Source of the DNA: a virus
IMG/VR virus record: IMGVR_UViG_3300044701_003175
Location: 1-64,000 of that record
Strand: one strand, 5' to 3'
DNA length: 64,000 nucleotides
The notes beneath the pieces were generated by a model that worked only from the letters and a program-made list of their open reading frames with translations, searched no databases and was not told the DNA's origin. Position numbers and translations under genes: made by a program. This document shows positions 7,401-16,604 of the stretch, piece by piece. The stretch's first letter is position 1; each line of letters starts with the position of its first letter.

Positions 7401-9734
7401 ATGTCTGCTTACAATCAAGGCCAAGAAAATTATTATGTAGACAGAGGTCTTACACCTCTACAGCCTGACATGATTGAGAAGCTTAAGCTTCAAGCCAACA
7501 TTATTCTTGGTGACTTTATTTTCAACACAATCGACGAATTCGGCGTTGTCTGGGTTGTAACAGATATCGAAGGCTGGTGGGAAATGCCATCAGCAGAAAT
7601 GCCTAACATCCCTAGAGGTTTTGGTGACGGCTCCTATGATGTTCAGGGTCGCTACAACGCCCGAGACCTAGTTTTAAAAGGTACTTTCCTTGTGCAGCAA
7701 CCTTCTCAGGTGGAGGCCGCTCGTGACAGGTTAGTTGCCGCCTGCGACTTGGTATATAAAGGTGCTTGGCTAAAAACTGGTAATGACCCAATCCGTGCGT
7801 CTTTTGTTCGGCTTAGTGGTGGGATTAGAGTCAACACCAGCAATCCAAGAGGTAGAACTGACTTTGAAATCGGTCTTCGTGCTGCAGACCCGATTAAGTA
7901 TTCTTGGAATGATGCTAGCCCAGACGGATACACCGTATCTGAAATTCCAGCTAAAAACATATCTGTTGGATATGACGGTATAGGAAATATTACAAATATT
8001 GGAAATTACCCTGTTCCAACCATTTTAGAAATTACTGGTCCTCTTGTATCTCCTGCAACTATCTACAACAGAACCACGGACAAGCTAATTCTTGTAACTC
8101 AGTCTCTAAAGGGAAGTATTACAAGAGCTGTAGTAAATAAACAACTTGTTTTTAACACAACAAAACTAGTAGATGTTGCAACTTTAACTACTACAGCAAA
8201 ACATGATTTTTCTGTTGGTGATAGCGTTTATGTCTCTAACGTCGGTTTTCCTTTCGATGGTCAGCACATAATCACATCTGCCCCAACTGACACTACCTTT
8301 ACATATGAACCAGAATCAGCCGTGGTAAGAGAGGTTGTTTCAAAAAGCCTTGCCAACAGTGTGGCAACAATTGAGACATCACTGCCTCACGGTTTTGGTA
8401 ATGGAGACCCTGTAACAATTTCTGGTGTTGATGATTTATTTAATGGAAATTACTCAATAATTTCTGTACCGAATGAGAACAGCTTTACTTTTTCTAAAAC
8501 CCGTGTGCCACCTCAAACAGTAACTGGAAAAGTTATTGTCTCTAACATTGCAACTTTGACTACACAGAATAATCATCAGTTTATTATTGGTGACAACGTA
8601 GCCGTATCTGGAGTAGGCGTTCCATTTGATGGATCTTATACAATCACATCTATCCCATCTTCGAACCAGTTTAGTTATGCCGCAACTCGTACCAATGCTT
8701 TAGAGGTTGTGTCTAAATCTTTAACTGACAGACAGGCTATGCTTACTACTGCTGCTGCTCACGGTTTTGTTGTAGGTGAGAGTGTTTCAGTTTCTGGAGT
8801 AGATTCGTACTTCAATGGAAATTATGTCATTACACAAATTCCATCTTCTACCCAATTTACATATGAGAAAGTAAGTTCTAATAGACGCTCACTGTCTGTG
8901 AAGTCTATTACTTCTAATACCGCTGTGTTGACTACTACTGCTCCACATAATTTTTTGGTTGGAGAGCAAGTTAGAGTTGTAAGCTCTGATGCAGATTTTG
9001 ATGGATTTTTCACAATTACGGCTGTACCCAGCACAACTACTTTTGCCTTTGCATTAACTAAACCAAATCTTGTTCCTACTCAAATTCTAACTTCAGATTT
9101 TGTAGAACCATTCTCAAGAAAAGTTAAGTCTTTTGCAAGGACTGGAAATATTGCCACTATAACAACAACCAGCCCCCATGGATATTTTGTTGGTGCAACT
9201 TTAAATGTTCAAACTGTTAATCCTGAAGTTAACGGTGGTCAGACAGTTGCTTCTATAGTTAACGCAAACACCTTCACTTTTGTTGATAGTGGCTCTGATA
9301 TTGCTTCTTCAGAAATTCCTTCAGGGTTTGTTTCTACTTCAGGAGTTATATCTGAAACTGCAGTATCTCCTAGCGGAATTGCAACTGTTTCAGGAAGTTT
9401 ACCTTTCAGCGGAGCATCTGGAACAGCCAGCGTTTCTGACACTATTCCTAAAACTCAGGCTTCTGGTAAAGCGATTAAAAAGAACGATATTATCTTCACT
9501 CCAGGTATACAAAACGCAACAGCTGTTTTGTCTGCAGACATCCTCGAGATTGACACTAAAAATAGAGAAGTTGCTTTTAACGGAGAGGTTGAGGGTGCTC
9601 GAGGAAGAATTGATGTGCTAGCTGATTTCATAGAGCTTGCACCGGGACAAAATCAATTAGAATTCAACGATGAAGGCAACTTGGATAGTGGAGCAAGCCT
9701 ACGTATCTACTATCGCTCGGGCTGGCTAGGTTAA
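7401..9734 (+). CDS. Distal tail (Dit-like) protein with six inserted FCCH-like repeats
   Basis: I place the start at the ATG one base after the tape measure stop, with GACGAGG upstream; an in-frame GTG 12 bases earlier overlaps that gene and is less likely. Residues ~1-240 resemble siphophage distal tail proteins (GFGDGSYDVQGRYNARDLVLKGTF ... FEIGLRAADPIKYSW). The C-terminal ~40 residues (LEFNDEGNLDSGASLRIYYRSGWLG) look like the end of the same domain. Between them are about six ~65-residue beta repeats with the pattern A-T-x-T-T-x-x-x-H-x-F-x-V-G-D-x-V-x-x-S-x-V ... F-D-G-x-x-x-I-T-S-x-P-S-x-x-x-F. The Dit ring joins the tube to the tip; the repeats probably protrude and bind cell-surface material. 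Dit is inferred from position after the tape measure and from the N-terminal pattern. Confidence 0.7.
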   Translation: MSAYNQGQENYYVDRGLTPLQPDMIEKLKLQANIILGDFIFNTIDEFGVVWVVTDIEGWWEMPSAEMPNIPRGFGDGSYDVQGRYNARDLVLKGTFLVQQPSQVEAARDRLVAACDLVYKGAWLKTGNDPIRASFVRLSGGIRVNTSNPRGRTDFEIGLRAADPIKYSWNDASPDGYTVSEIPAKNISVGYDGIGNITNIGNYPVPTILEITGPLVSPATIYNRTTDKLILVTQSLKGSITRAVVNKQLVFNTTKLVDVATLTTTAKHDFSVGDSVYVSNVGFPFDGQHIITSAPTDTTFTYEPESAVVREVVSKSLANSVATIETSLPHGFGNGDPVTISGVDDLFNGNYSIISVPNENSFTFSKTRVPPQTVTGKVIVSNIATLTTQNNHQFIIGDNVAVSGVGVPFDGSYTITSIPSSNQFSYAATRTNALEVVSKSLTDRQAMLTTAAAHGFVVGESVSVSGVDSYFNGNYVITQIPSSTQFTYEKVSSNRRSLSVKSITSNTAVLTTTAPHNFLVGEQVRVVSSDADFDGFFTITAVPSTTTFAFALTKPNLVPTQILTSDFVEPFSRKVKSFARTGNIATITTTSPHGYFVGATLNVQTVNPEVNGGQTVASIVNANTFTFVDSGSDIASSEIPSGFVSTSGVISETAVSPSGIATVSGSLPFSGASGTASVSDTIPKTQASGKAIKKNDIIFTPGIQNATAVLSADILEIDTKNREVAFNGEVEGARGRIDVLADFIELAPGQNQLEFNDEGNLDSGASLRIYYRSGWLG

Positions 9735-9748
9735 AGGACTAAACATCA

Positions 9749-11746
9749 ATGACACTACAGACAAACGTCGAGTACAGATACTTTTTAACAGACCTTCTGT
9801 CCAATACTATTATTTCAGAAGTCCCATTTAAAAATGTTTCATACGAAAGAACTAACAGAAAAGCGGGTGCTTTTTCTGGAACTATCCCCTTTATTGAAAC
9901 TACAAAAGCTTTAGATTTATACGAATCCACTATGCCAGGAAGAACTGGTCTTTATGTTATGCGTAACGGGGTTTGCGTGTGGGGTGGGATGATTTGGGCT
10001 AGACAATATAACGTAGCTAGCCAAGAGCTAACAGTTGATGGGGCAGAATTTACTAGCTATCTCTACCACAGAAACATTTGGCAGACTGTTATCTATGGGT
10101 CAGAATATATTGGGGTGACTAACTACAACGTATTAAACGGTGTAGCAACAGTAACTACAGAAGCTGCCCATGGGTTTTCTGTTGGTCAATTTGTAAGAAT
10201 TACTACTGTAAATCCATCAGTAGACGGCACCCACCAAATAACTTCTATTCCAGCGGCAAATCAGTTTGTCTATTCAAGTGCTTCTTCTAACGTTACTGGG
10301 GTAAGTACTTCTGGTGCTTGTAGATTATTGGCTGATACATATGATGTAGCTAGAGATTTAATCTACAGAATAAATACTGATTTAGGTGGAGTTAATTTTT
10401 CTAATGAATATATCAGACCTGCAAAAGACTATGAATCTCCAATAAATCAAAAACAACGTTCTGCTAACGTTGTGACGATTACTACAGACTCTGATCACGA
10501 TATTATCGTGGGCCAAGAAGTAACTCTTTATGAAGTGGGATCCGAAATGGATGGCACACACTTTGTGAGTGAAGTTCCATCAAAAAGAACTTTTAGGTTC
10601 TTTTTAAATGGTGCTGACATACCGCCAACTCCTGTTTCTCAAATTAGAACTTACAACGTAATTAGTAAGTCCATAACAAATGGAGTCGCCGAGCTAGTTC
10701 TTGATAGACCGCATGGTGCAACGGTGGGTCAAACAGCTTTTATATCTGGAGTGGATGGGTTTTTTACTGGTCTTCTAGACTCTACTTACAATGGAAGAGT
10801 AACAATTAGCGCAGTGCCTACTCCAAATTCTTTTAGGTATGTAAATAACGCTATATTAAATCAAGGTATAACTTCTGTATCTGGCGGAACCGCTGTACTT
10901 GGTGGAAAAGTTGTTTGGGGAGACTTTGGAAGTTACACATCAAACTCAGATATCGGTATAACTTTTGAAGAAGCTATTCAAAGCGGAATTTATAGAGACA
11001 CTCTTATATTTAGAGGCTACCAACAAAGAACAGTTGGAGAAATTTTAGAAGAGTACTCAAATTCTGTGGACGGCCCTTTCGAGTATCGAATCGACTGCGA
11101 CTATAACTACGACACTGCATCTTTTTCTCGTACTTTTGTGTTATTCCCTAGCACAATTAGCACTCCTCCATCAAATGGAGAGTATTACTCTGCTCAAGAG
11201 CTTGGAGCAGATAAAATTGTGTTTGAGTATCCGGGAAGTATTATGACGTTTACTATTGACGAGTCAGCTGAAGAAGCTGCAACTCGATTCTTTGTTGTAG
11301 GTCGTATCGAGGACATGAATGATGACGCAAGTCAGCCATATGGTGGCGCAGCTGAGCGTTCATATCTTTCTAACACTAAAGGTAGAAGTTGGCCTCTGCT
11401 AGACCAAGTAGAGCAATTAGATGGCATAGAAGACGAGCAAACTTTATGGTCTTACGCAAAAGACTACCTCTATGAATCTTTACCTCCTATCGGTACATAC
11501 AGCGTTCAAGTAAATGGCTCTTTATCACCGCTAATTGGTTCATATTTTCCGGGGGATTGGTGCTCTCTCATTATCGATGACGAGTTTGTAAGACAGCGGC
11601 TTGCTAATGACCAAGAGCCTAGAGACGACATTCTTATTAGAAAAATAGAGTCCTATAAAGTATCCGTTCCTGACAGTCCCACTTTCCCAGAGACGGTAGA
11701 TTTAGTTCTAGTGACAGATTGGAAGGCAGACAGCAATGGCGAGTAG
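9749..11746 (+). CDS. Baseplate hub / minor tail protein with FCCH-like repeats
   Basis: This 665-aa protein follows the distal tail protein. The N-terminal part (residues 1-115, VSYERTNRKAGAFSGTIPF ... GLYVMRNGVCVWGGMIW) matches the Tal/gp27-like hub domain of actinophage minor tail proteins. Two or three H-G-F-x-V-G-type beta repeats interrupt the middle (~120-370). The rest (~395-665) returns to hub-like sequence ending in LVLVTDWKADS. The ATG is preceded by AAAGGA, and the last 11 bases overlap the next gene. The product probably closes the tail tube and carries the receptor-binding parts. No peptidase motif is seen. Confidence 0.68.
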   Translation: MTLQTNVEYRYFLTDLLSNTIISEVPFKNVSYERTNRKAGAFSGTIPFIETTKALDLYESTMPGRTGLYVMRNGVCVWGGMIWARQYNVASQELTVDGAEFTSYLYHRNIWQTVIYGSEYIGVTNYNVLNGVATVTTEAAHGFSVGQFVRITTVNPSVDGTHQITSIPAANQFVYSSASSNVTGVSTSGACRLLADTYDVARDLIYRINTDLGGVNFSNEYIRPAKDYESPINQKQRSANVVTITTDSDHDIIVGQEVTLYEVGSEMDGTHFVSEVPSKRTFRFFLNGADIPPTPVSQIRTYNVISKSITNGVAELVLDRPHGATVGQTAFISGVDGFFTGLLDSTYNGRVTISAVPTPNSFRYVNNAILNQGITSVSGGTAVLGGKVVWGDFGSYTSNSDIGITFEEAIQSGIYRDTLIFRGYQQRTVGEILEEYSNSVDGPFEYRIDCDYNYDTASFSRTFVLFPSTISTPPSNGEYYSAQELGADKIVFEYPGSIMTFTIDESAEEAATRFFVVGRIEDMNDDASQPYGGAAERSYLSNTKGRSWPLLDQVEQLDGIEDEQTLWSYAKDYLYESLPPIGTYSVQVNGSLSPLIGSYFPGDWCSLIIDDEFVRQRLANDQEPRDDILIRKIESYKVSVPDSPTFPETVDLVLVTDWKADSNGE

Positions 11747-13280
11747 AAGACGCAGTAGAAGCAGAACCCTTACTGGTTCCATATCCGATGTTCAACGTCG
11801 GCTTAAATATCTAGAAGGTAGACCTTCTCCTTCTAGGCTTGGAAGCTACTCTGTAAAACAGAACAATCTGCAGCCTCGTTCTGTTGCTGCAGATCAACTT
11901 GCAATTGGTGCTGTAATACAGACAAGTATTGCAGATGGCGCAGTCGGGTCCCTTGCTATTGGAACAGATGCAGTAGGTTTTGATGAGTTAGATAGAGATG
12001 CAGTAGATGCAGAAAATGTTAGAGAAAATGCTATTGGAACTAGCGAGCTAAGTTTAGACGCCGTCTACAGAGAAAATATTCTTACAGATGCAGTAGGAAA
12101 TAATGAGATCGCCACGGATGCGGTTGGAACATCAGAGATAGTTTTTGACTCTATCGGAACCAGCGAGCTAAATGTGGATGCTGTTTACAGAGAGAATCTA
12201 ATAACTGATGCTGTTGGTAATGATGAAATTGCTACAGATGCGGTCGGGACCTCAGAAATTGCTCAGGGGTCTGTTAGAGCAGATGAGATTGACACAGACG
12301 CCGTAGGGTCCTCGGAGATTGGTTTAGATGCAGTTGGACTGTCTGAGCTTGCAAATGACTCTGTAGATACAGCTGCTATTAGAGATGGTGCCGTCACTAA
12401 TGCCAAAATTTTTGACGTTGCTGGACCAAAAATTACTGGGACTATTAGTGCTTCAGTAGTCCCATTATTGAATTCATCTTCAATCCCAAGTTTAGATGCA
12501 GGAAAGATTACTAGTGGTGAATTCAGCATATCTAGAATTCCAAATCTTACCGCAAATAAAATTACATCAGGTACCCTTTTTACTTCTGTAATTCCTAGTT
12601 TAGATGCTTCAAAAATTACATCAGGTACTTTTGGTTCTGGAAGAATTCCAGACTTATCGGCTTCAAAAATTACATCAGGTACTTTTAGTTCTGCTCGTAT
12701 ACCTTCTCTAGATGCTAGTAAAATTACCTCTGGTAAATTTACAGTTGATAGACTTTATCTCGGTGGTGGTTCTCAACAGGTTGCCGCAGGTAACCATACA
12801 CATACATCTGGAAGCGTTCCTGCTCACAGCCACTCATTTCTAGGCGGTAGCATTGTAACTGCTGCTGGTTCTTTATCTGGTCACAGCCACTTAGGTAGAG
12901 ACGGTAGTCACCTTCACGGTCTTACAGTCACAGGTATTGTTGGTGGAGTAAGTAGTTCGAGTCGTAGATTTAAAAAAGATATTTCTGACTACGAAATTGA
13001 TCCAAAAAAGATTCTTAATTTAAAACTAAAAAGATATAAATACAAAGAGCTAGTAGACCACGATCAAAAAGCTTTAAATCGAGAGTGGATGTATGGCTAC
13101 ATGGCAGAGGATGTTCTCGAAAGTGGTATAGAAGAAATTGTTGCGTATAATGAAAAACAAGAGCCTATTGCCCTTAATTATGGTCTTCTTTCGACACTTG
13201 TTGTCGAACTCCTAAAAACCCAGCAGGGTGAGATAGAATCTCTCAAAGAAGAGATTCAAAGACTAAAGGATGCAAAATGA
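11736..13280 (+). CDS. Tail fibre with repeat shaft and C-terminal intramolecular chaperone (S74-like)
   Basis: This 514-aa protein has a basic N-terminus and a long shaft (~40-220) of short degenerate repeats (DAVGxxEIATDAVGTSEI). A second repeat zone (~245-330, SLDASKITSGTF) is typical of triple beta-helix fibres. A His/Ser-rich stretch follows (GNHTHTSGSVPAHSHSF). The last ~105 residues (RRFKKDISDYEIDPKKILNLKLKRY ... GYMAEDVLE ... LKTQQGEIESLKEEI) match the endosialidase-type intramolecular chaperone, Peptidase_S74. This domain guides trimerisation and then cuts itself off at a Ser, here probably the Ser run just before RRFKKD. It is the only fibre on the plus strand and is translationally coupled to the hub gene. 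Confidence 0.85.
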   Translation: MASRRRSRSRTLTGSISDVQRRLKYLEGRPSPSRLGSYSVKQNNLQPRSVAADQLAIGAVIQTSIADGAVGSLAIGTDAVGFDELDRDAVDAENVRENAIGTSELSLDAVYRENILTDAVGNNEIATDAVGTSEIVFDSIGTSELNVDAVYRENLITDAVGNDEIATDAVGTSEIAQGSVRADEIDTDAVGSSEIGLDAVGLSELANDSVDTAAIRDGAVTNAKIFDVAGPKITGTISASVVPLLNSSSIPSLDAGKITSGEFSISRIPNLTANKITSGTLFTSVIPSLDASKITSGTFGSGRIPDLSASKITSGTFSSARIPSLDASKITSGKFTVDRLYLGGGSQQVAAGNHTHTSGSVPAHSHSFLGGSIVTAAGSLSGHSHLGRDGSHLHGLTVTGIVGGVSSSSRRFKKDISDYEIDPKKILNLKLKRYKYKELVDHDQKALNREWMYGYMAEDVLESGIEEIVAYNEKQEPIALNYGLLSTLVVELLKTQQGEIESLKEEIQRLKDAK

Positions 13281-13747
13281 TAGAATACGTTTCAAACTTT
13301 TATGAAAAAGAAAAACGTCCTGTTATCTGTAAAAAATTTGTTGCAGAAAATGGAGAAGAGTCTCATACCGTAATCAACGTAGGGAATGAGACAGAACTTT
13401 CCTCTATATCTGCAGAAATAATTTACTCTCACATGGACAATGTTCTTAGATATCTTGATGCAAAAATAGATGACATGACTTTAGTTCAACTAAATGAGCT
13501 AGGCCATCAAGAACCTTGGCCCATCAAAGGATGGTCAGAGGTTGAATGGTGTCAAAATGAAATTGTTATGTGGTGGAACTACATCTACTACAAAGATTTT
13601 GATGCCCGTGTGCAAGCCTATCTAACTGCTGAATATGACGCTGCTGTAGCTCATTTTCTAGAAGATCATGAAGTTCAAGACCACACTCATGACCCTGAAA
13701 CTGGAGAAGAAATCCCCAACCCACCTGCAGAGGAGACCCCCGCATAA
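13277..13747 (+). CDS. Unknown protein, possibly fibre-associated
   Basis: This 156-aa acidic protein overlaps the fibre gene by four bases (ATGA) and the next gene by one base, so it belongs to the tail operon. It is Trp-rich in the middle (EPWPIKGWSEVEWCQNEIVMWW) and ends in a His/Asp/Glu/Pro-rich tail. No family is recognised. The position straight after a fibre would suit a fibre assembly chaperone or a fibre-tip partner, but nothing in the sequence proves it. Confidence 0.55.
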   Translation: MIEYVSNFYEKEKRPVICKKFVAENGEESHTVINVGNETELSSISAEIIYSHMDNVLRYLDAKIDDMTLVQLNELGHQEPWPIKGWSEVEWCQNEIVMWWNYIYYKDFDARVQAYLTAEYDAAVAHFLEDHEVQDHTHDPETGEEIPNPPAEETPA

Positions 13748-14217
13748 TGTATGAAGTAAAGGACGGTTCTCGCACCCTCCAATTTAGTGGTCGACTTCTT
13801 GGTGAATCATCTTCATGGCGTCGTGGCTCTACAAGGTGGATTGAGTTTAAGCTTTACAAAACCGAAAATGGTTCTTATATTCTTTCTAGAGTTGGAGTTT
13901 CACTAGTTTTTCACGGGGCTGCTTGCCCTCTTGTCAAAAGGTATGCACTTGTGGAAGCTTCCTCAGAAGAGTTAAAAGAAGACTCTCTACCATGCGAAGA
14001 ATGCTACCCAAGTAAAAACCTTCCTGTAATTTTTCCAGAGAAGGACAGAACTTGGGCTCAAGTTTCCGAAGACCCCGAACCTGTGTTAGACGCTCTTTAC
14101 AAGTATGATGCTGGTGGGGCAAGATATCTAACTCACGTGGCCCAAAGACTTCTCGAGCAAGCCTCCAGATATGATGAAAAAATAGAATCAATCTATAGAA
14201 TAGAGATGATTCCTTAG
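13747..14217 (+). CDS. Unknown protein with Cys pair
   Basis: This 156-aa protein starts at an ATG overlapping the previous stop. It has a beta-rich N-terminus with several Arg/Trp residues (SSWRRGSTRWIEFKLYKT) and a HGAACPLVKRY segment followed by LPCEECYP. The three Cys and one His could bind a metal. The C-terminus is helical. It lies at the junction between tail and replication genes, 14 bases before the polymerase. I do not recognise the family. Confidence 0.55.
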   Translation: MYEVKDGSRTLQFSGRLLGESSSWRRGSTRWIEFKLYKTENGSYILSRVGVSLVFHGAACPLVKRYALVEASSEELKEDSLPCEECYPSKNLPVIFPEKDRTWAQVSEDPEPVLDALYKYDAGGARYLTHVAQRLLEQASRYDEKIESIYRIEMIP

Positions 14218-14231
14218 AAGAGAGACTGTAA

Positions 14232-16058
14232 GTGACTGAGAGACGAGATTTAACAGGGGTTCAACTAAAACTAGTTGATTCTGTAGAAAAAGCGCAAGAG
14301 TTTCTTGCTTGGCTGGGTGAACGACGTCCTTATAACGCCATTGCAATTGACACAGAAACTGGAGAACTTCCAGGCGGTCAACGCAAGGATGCGTTATCTC
14401 CTTGGCATGGTCAGCTTCGTTTAGTTCAAGTGGGCGACGGTATGACTGGTTGGTCTATACCGTGGGAAGAATGGAATGGCGTTTTCTACGAAGCCATGTC
14501 TAGATTTGATGGACCTATTGTTTGTCACAATATTGCATTTGAGGCCCGTTGGTTTGAGATTAAATCGAAGTGGCGTATTCCTTGGGACCGTGCACACGAC
14601 ACAATGATTATGGCTCACATTGTTGATCCTCTAGGTTCAGGCGCTTTGAAAGAACTTTCTGCTCGATATATTGACCCCTACGCTGCACATTTACAAAGCA
14701 AACTTGATGAAGAACTTGCTGCAAACGGGTGGACTTGGGGAACAGTTCCTATTTCATTTGAACCTTTTTGGTCTTATGGTGCACTAGATACAGTTCTAAC
14801 TATGCGTCTTTGGGAAATGTTTTGGGAAAAATGTGGACCAAATGGTCCGTACAGTCGTGCATATGAACTAGAGATGGGTGCTAGAAAAGTAGTCACTCGA
14901 ATGGAAATTAACGGGGCAACTGTTGATGTTGACTATTCGAAAAAGAAGTATGAAGAACTTCTTGATTACACAGAAAAAACAAAACTTTGGGCGTTTAACA
15001 AGTTTGGTGGTTCTATAACTAGCAATCAGCAACTAGTAAGAATGCTTGAAGATTTGGGAGCAGAGATAACAGAATTCACTGCTTCTGGTCAAAAGTCTGC
15101 TGCCAAAGACCAGCTAGATAAACTTGTAATTGATGGCAATCCTGAAGTAAAAGAATTAGCCGAAATAGTTCTTCAAGTCCGCAAGGCTGAAAAACTTGCT
15201 AGCACATACTTTTTGAACTTTATCAACATGAACATAAACGGTGTTCTGCATCCATCTATTAAAACCGTTGCGGCTAGAACATCACGTATGTCTATTACTG
15301 ACCCTGCTCTGCAAACCCTGCCAAAGGGAGATGCAACTGTGCGCCGTGCATTTATTCCAAAAGACCCCGACCATGTGATTATTACTTCAGACCTTGACCA
15401 AGTTGAGTTCCGCATGTTTGCATCACTATCTGGCGATGACAATCTTATTAATTTGTTCAACATGGCAGATGCAACTGGCTCGGATCCATTCACAGAAATT
15501 GGTCGTCAGGTGTATCAAGACCCAACTATGCAAAAATCAGATAAGCGGCGTAACTTAATTAAGGGCGTTGTGTATGGTCGGTTGTATGGTGCTGGTGTAT
15601 CAAAACAAGCTCTTACTGCTGGTGTGCCAGAAGTTCAAATGAGGTCTGTTTCTGATTCTTTTGATATTAACTATCCAGGAATGGCAATGTTTCAAAAACA
15701 AATTGACAACATAGGACAGCGTCGTTTCCGCGAGGAAGGTCAAGGCTATGTACACACATGGACTGGACGTCGAATCCCTTGCGACGATGACCGCACCTAC
15801 ACACTTGTGAACTATTTGATTCAGGGTGGTGCAGCTGAAGTGTTTAAATCAAACCTTCTCAAGCTAGACCAAGCAGATTTAACGGATTATTTAATTGTTC
15901 CAGTACACGATGAAATTGTGCTTCAAGCTCCCAAAGAAGACGCTGAAGAAATTAAAAAACTAGTGAGGGAATGTATGACAACTAGAGAAGGTTGGGCTGT
16001 ACCTCTCACAGCTGATGTAGACGGACCATTAAAGAACTGGGGTCAAAAATATGAATAG
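14232..16058 (+). CDS. Family A DNA polymerase with 3'-5' exonuclease
   Basis: This 608-aa replicative phage polymerase has no 5'-3' nuclease domain. The exonuclease domain shows Exo I D40-T-E42 and Exo III Y182-x3-D186; in Exo II the usual Asp is Glu (N100-I-A-F-E104). Polymerase motif A is D387-L-D-Q-V-E392, motif B is R440-N-L-I-K444-G-V-V-Y448-G, and motif C is V-H559-D560-E561. All catalytic carboxylates are present, so it should be active. Tyr448 occupies the O-helix site that is Phe in E. coli Pol I and Tyr in T7 polymerase. The start is GTG. It overlaps the resolvase gene by 8 bases and opens the replication operon. Confidence 0.95.
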   Translation: MTERRDLTGVQLKLVDSVEKAQEFLAWLGERRPYNAIAIDTETGELPGGQRKDALSPWHGQLRLVQVGDGMTGWSIPWEEWNGVFYEAMSRFDGPIVCHNIAFEARWFEIKSKWRIPWDRAHDTMIMAHIVDPLGSGALKELSARYIDPYAAHLQSKLDEELAANGWTWGTVPISFEPFWSYGALDTVLTMRLWEMFWEKCGPNGPYSRAYELEMGARKVVTRMEINGATVDVDYSKKKYEELLDYTEKTKLWAFNKFGGSITSNQQLVRMLEDLGAEITEFTASGQKSAAKDQLDKLVIDGNPEVKELAEIVLQVRKAEKLASTYFLNFINMNINGVLHPSIKTVAARTSRMSITDPALQTLPKGDATVRRAFIPKDPDHVIITSDLDQVEFRMFASLSGDDNLINLFNMADATGSDPFTEIGRQVYQDPTMQKSDKRRNLIKGVVYGRLYGAGVSKQALTAGVPEVQMRSVSDSFDINYPGMAMFQKQIDNIGQRRFREEGQGYVHTWTGRRIPCDDDRTYTLVNYLIQGGAAEVFKSNLLKLDQADLTDYLIVPVHDEIVLQAPKEDAEEIKKLVRECMTTREGWAVPLTADVDGPLKNWGQKYE

Positions 16059-16536
16059 TAATTTTGCTGTTGTCTCTGTTGACCCAGGTAAAGCAAGTGG
16101 TATTGCACTTATAACTTGGAGCGGCGGGGAGCAAGACTTGCCAGTCAAAACCTACTCGATGGAATCTCAACCAGAAGATTTTGCATCAGACGTTAGGGCT
16201 GTTCTGGCTCAGGCGAAGGTTGCACCATCCGTAAAAGTCGTCTGTGAAAGATTTATTATAAATGCAGCCACAGTTAGAAACAGTCAAGCTCCCTACTCTT
16301 TAGAGCAAATAGGGGTTTTAAAGCACATTTGCAGAGAGTCAGGCTATCCCGTTGAAGAGATTTGGATGCAAAACCCTGTAGATGCTAAAAATATGTTCCC
16401 AAACGAAGCCCTAAAAAAGATAGGAACTTGGCATGTTGGTGGAGAAGGTCATGCTAATGATGCAATACGACACGCCCTACTAGCCTTAGCAAAGCAAGGT
16501 TGGATTCCTCGTGTACTCTTAGACAAAGGAAAATAA
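16051..16536 (+). CDS. RuvC-like Holliday junction resolvase
   Basis: This 161-aa RNase H-fold nuclease has the first catalytic Asp in VSVD11PGKASGIAL, a second acidic residue in VVCE66RF, and C-terminal H134-A-N-D137-A-I-R-H141, which fits the RuvC pattern of carboxylates. In phages such enzymes cut branched replication or recombination intermediates before packaging. It is translationally coupled to the polymerase (8-base overlap). Confidence 0.82.
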   Translation: MNSNFAVVSVDPGKASGIALITWSGGEQDLPVKTYSMESQPEDFASDVRAVLAQAKVAPSVKVVCERFIINAATVRNSQAPYSLEQIGVLKHICRESGYPVEEIWMQNPVDAKNMFPNEALKKIGTWHVGGEGHANDAIRHALLALAKQGWIPRVLLDKGK

Positions 16537-16545
16537 CTATTAAGA

Positions 16546-16578
16546 TTTAAAAAGTTTTTTAGTTTTTTGTGATAGTAT
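16546..16578 (+). promoter_or_regulatory. Possible internal promoter before the helicase gene
   Basis: The 68-base gap 16537-16604 is very AT-rich. TAGTAT at 16573-16578 is preceded by TGA, making an extended -10-like element (TGATAGTAT). The only -35-like hexamer, TTTAAA at 16546, is 21 bases upstream, so the call is weak. The gene has GAAGGTGA before its ATG. Confidence 0.3.
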
Positions 16579-16604
16579 CTAGACATAGCGACAGAAGGTG
16601 ACAA

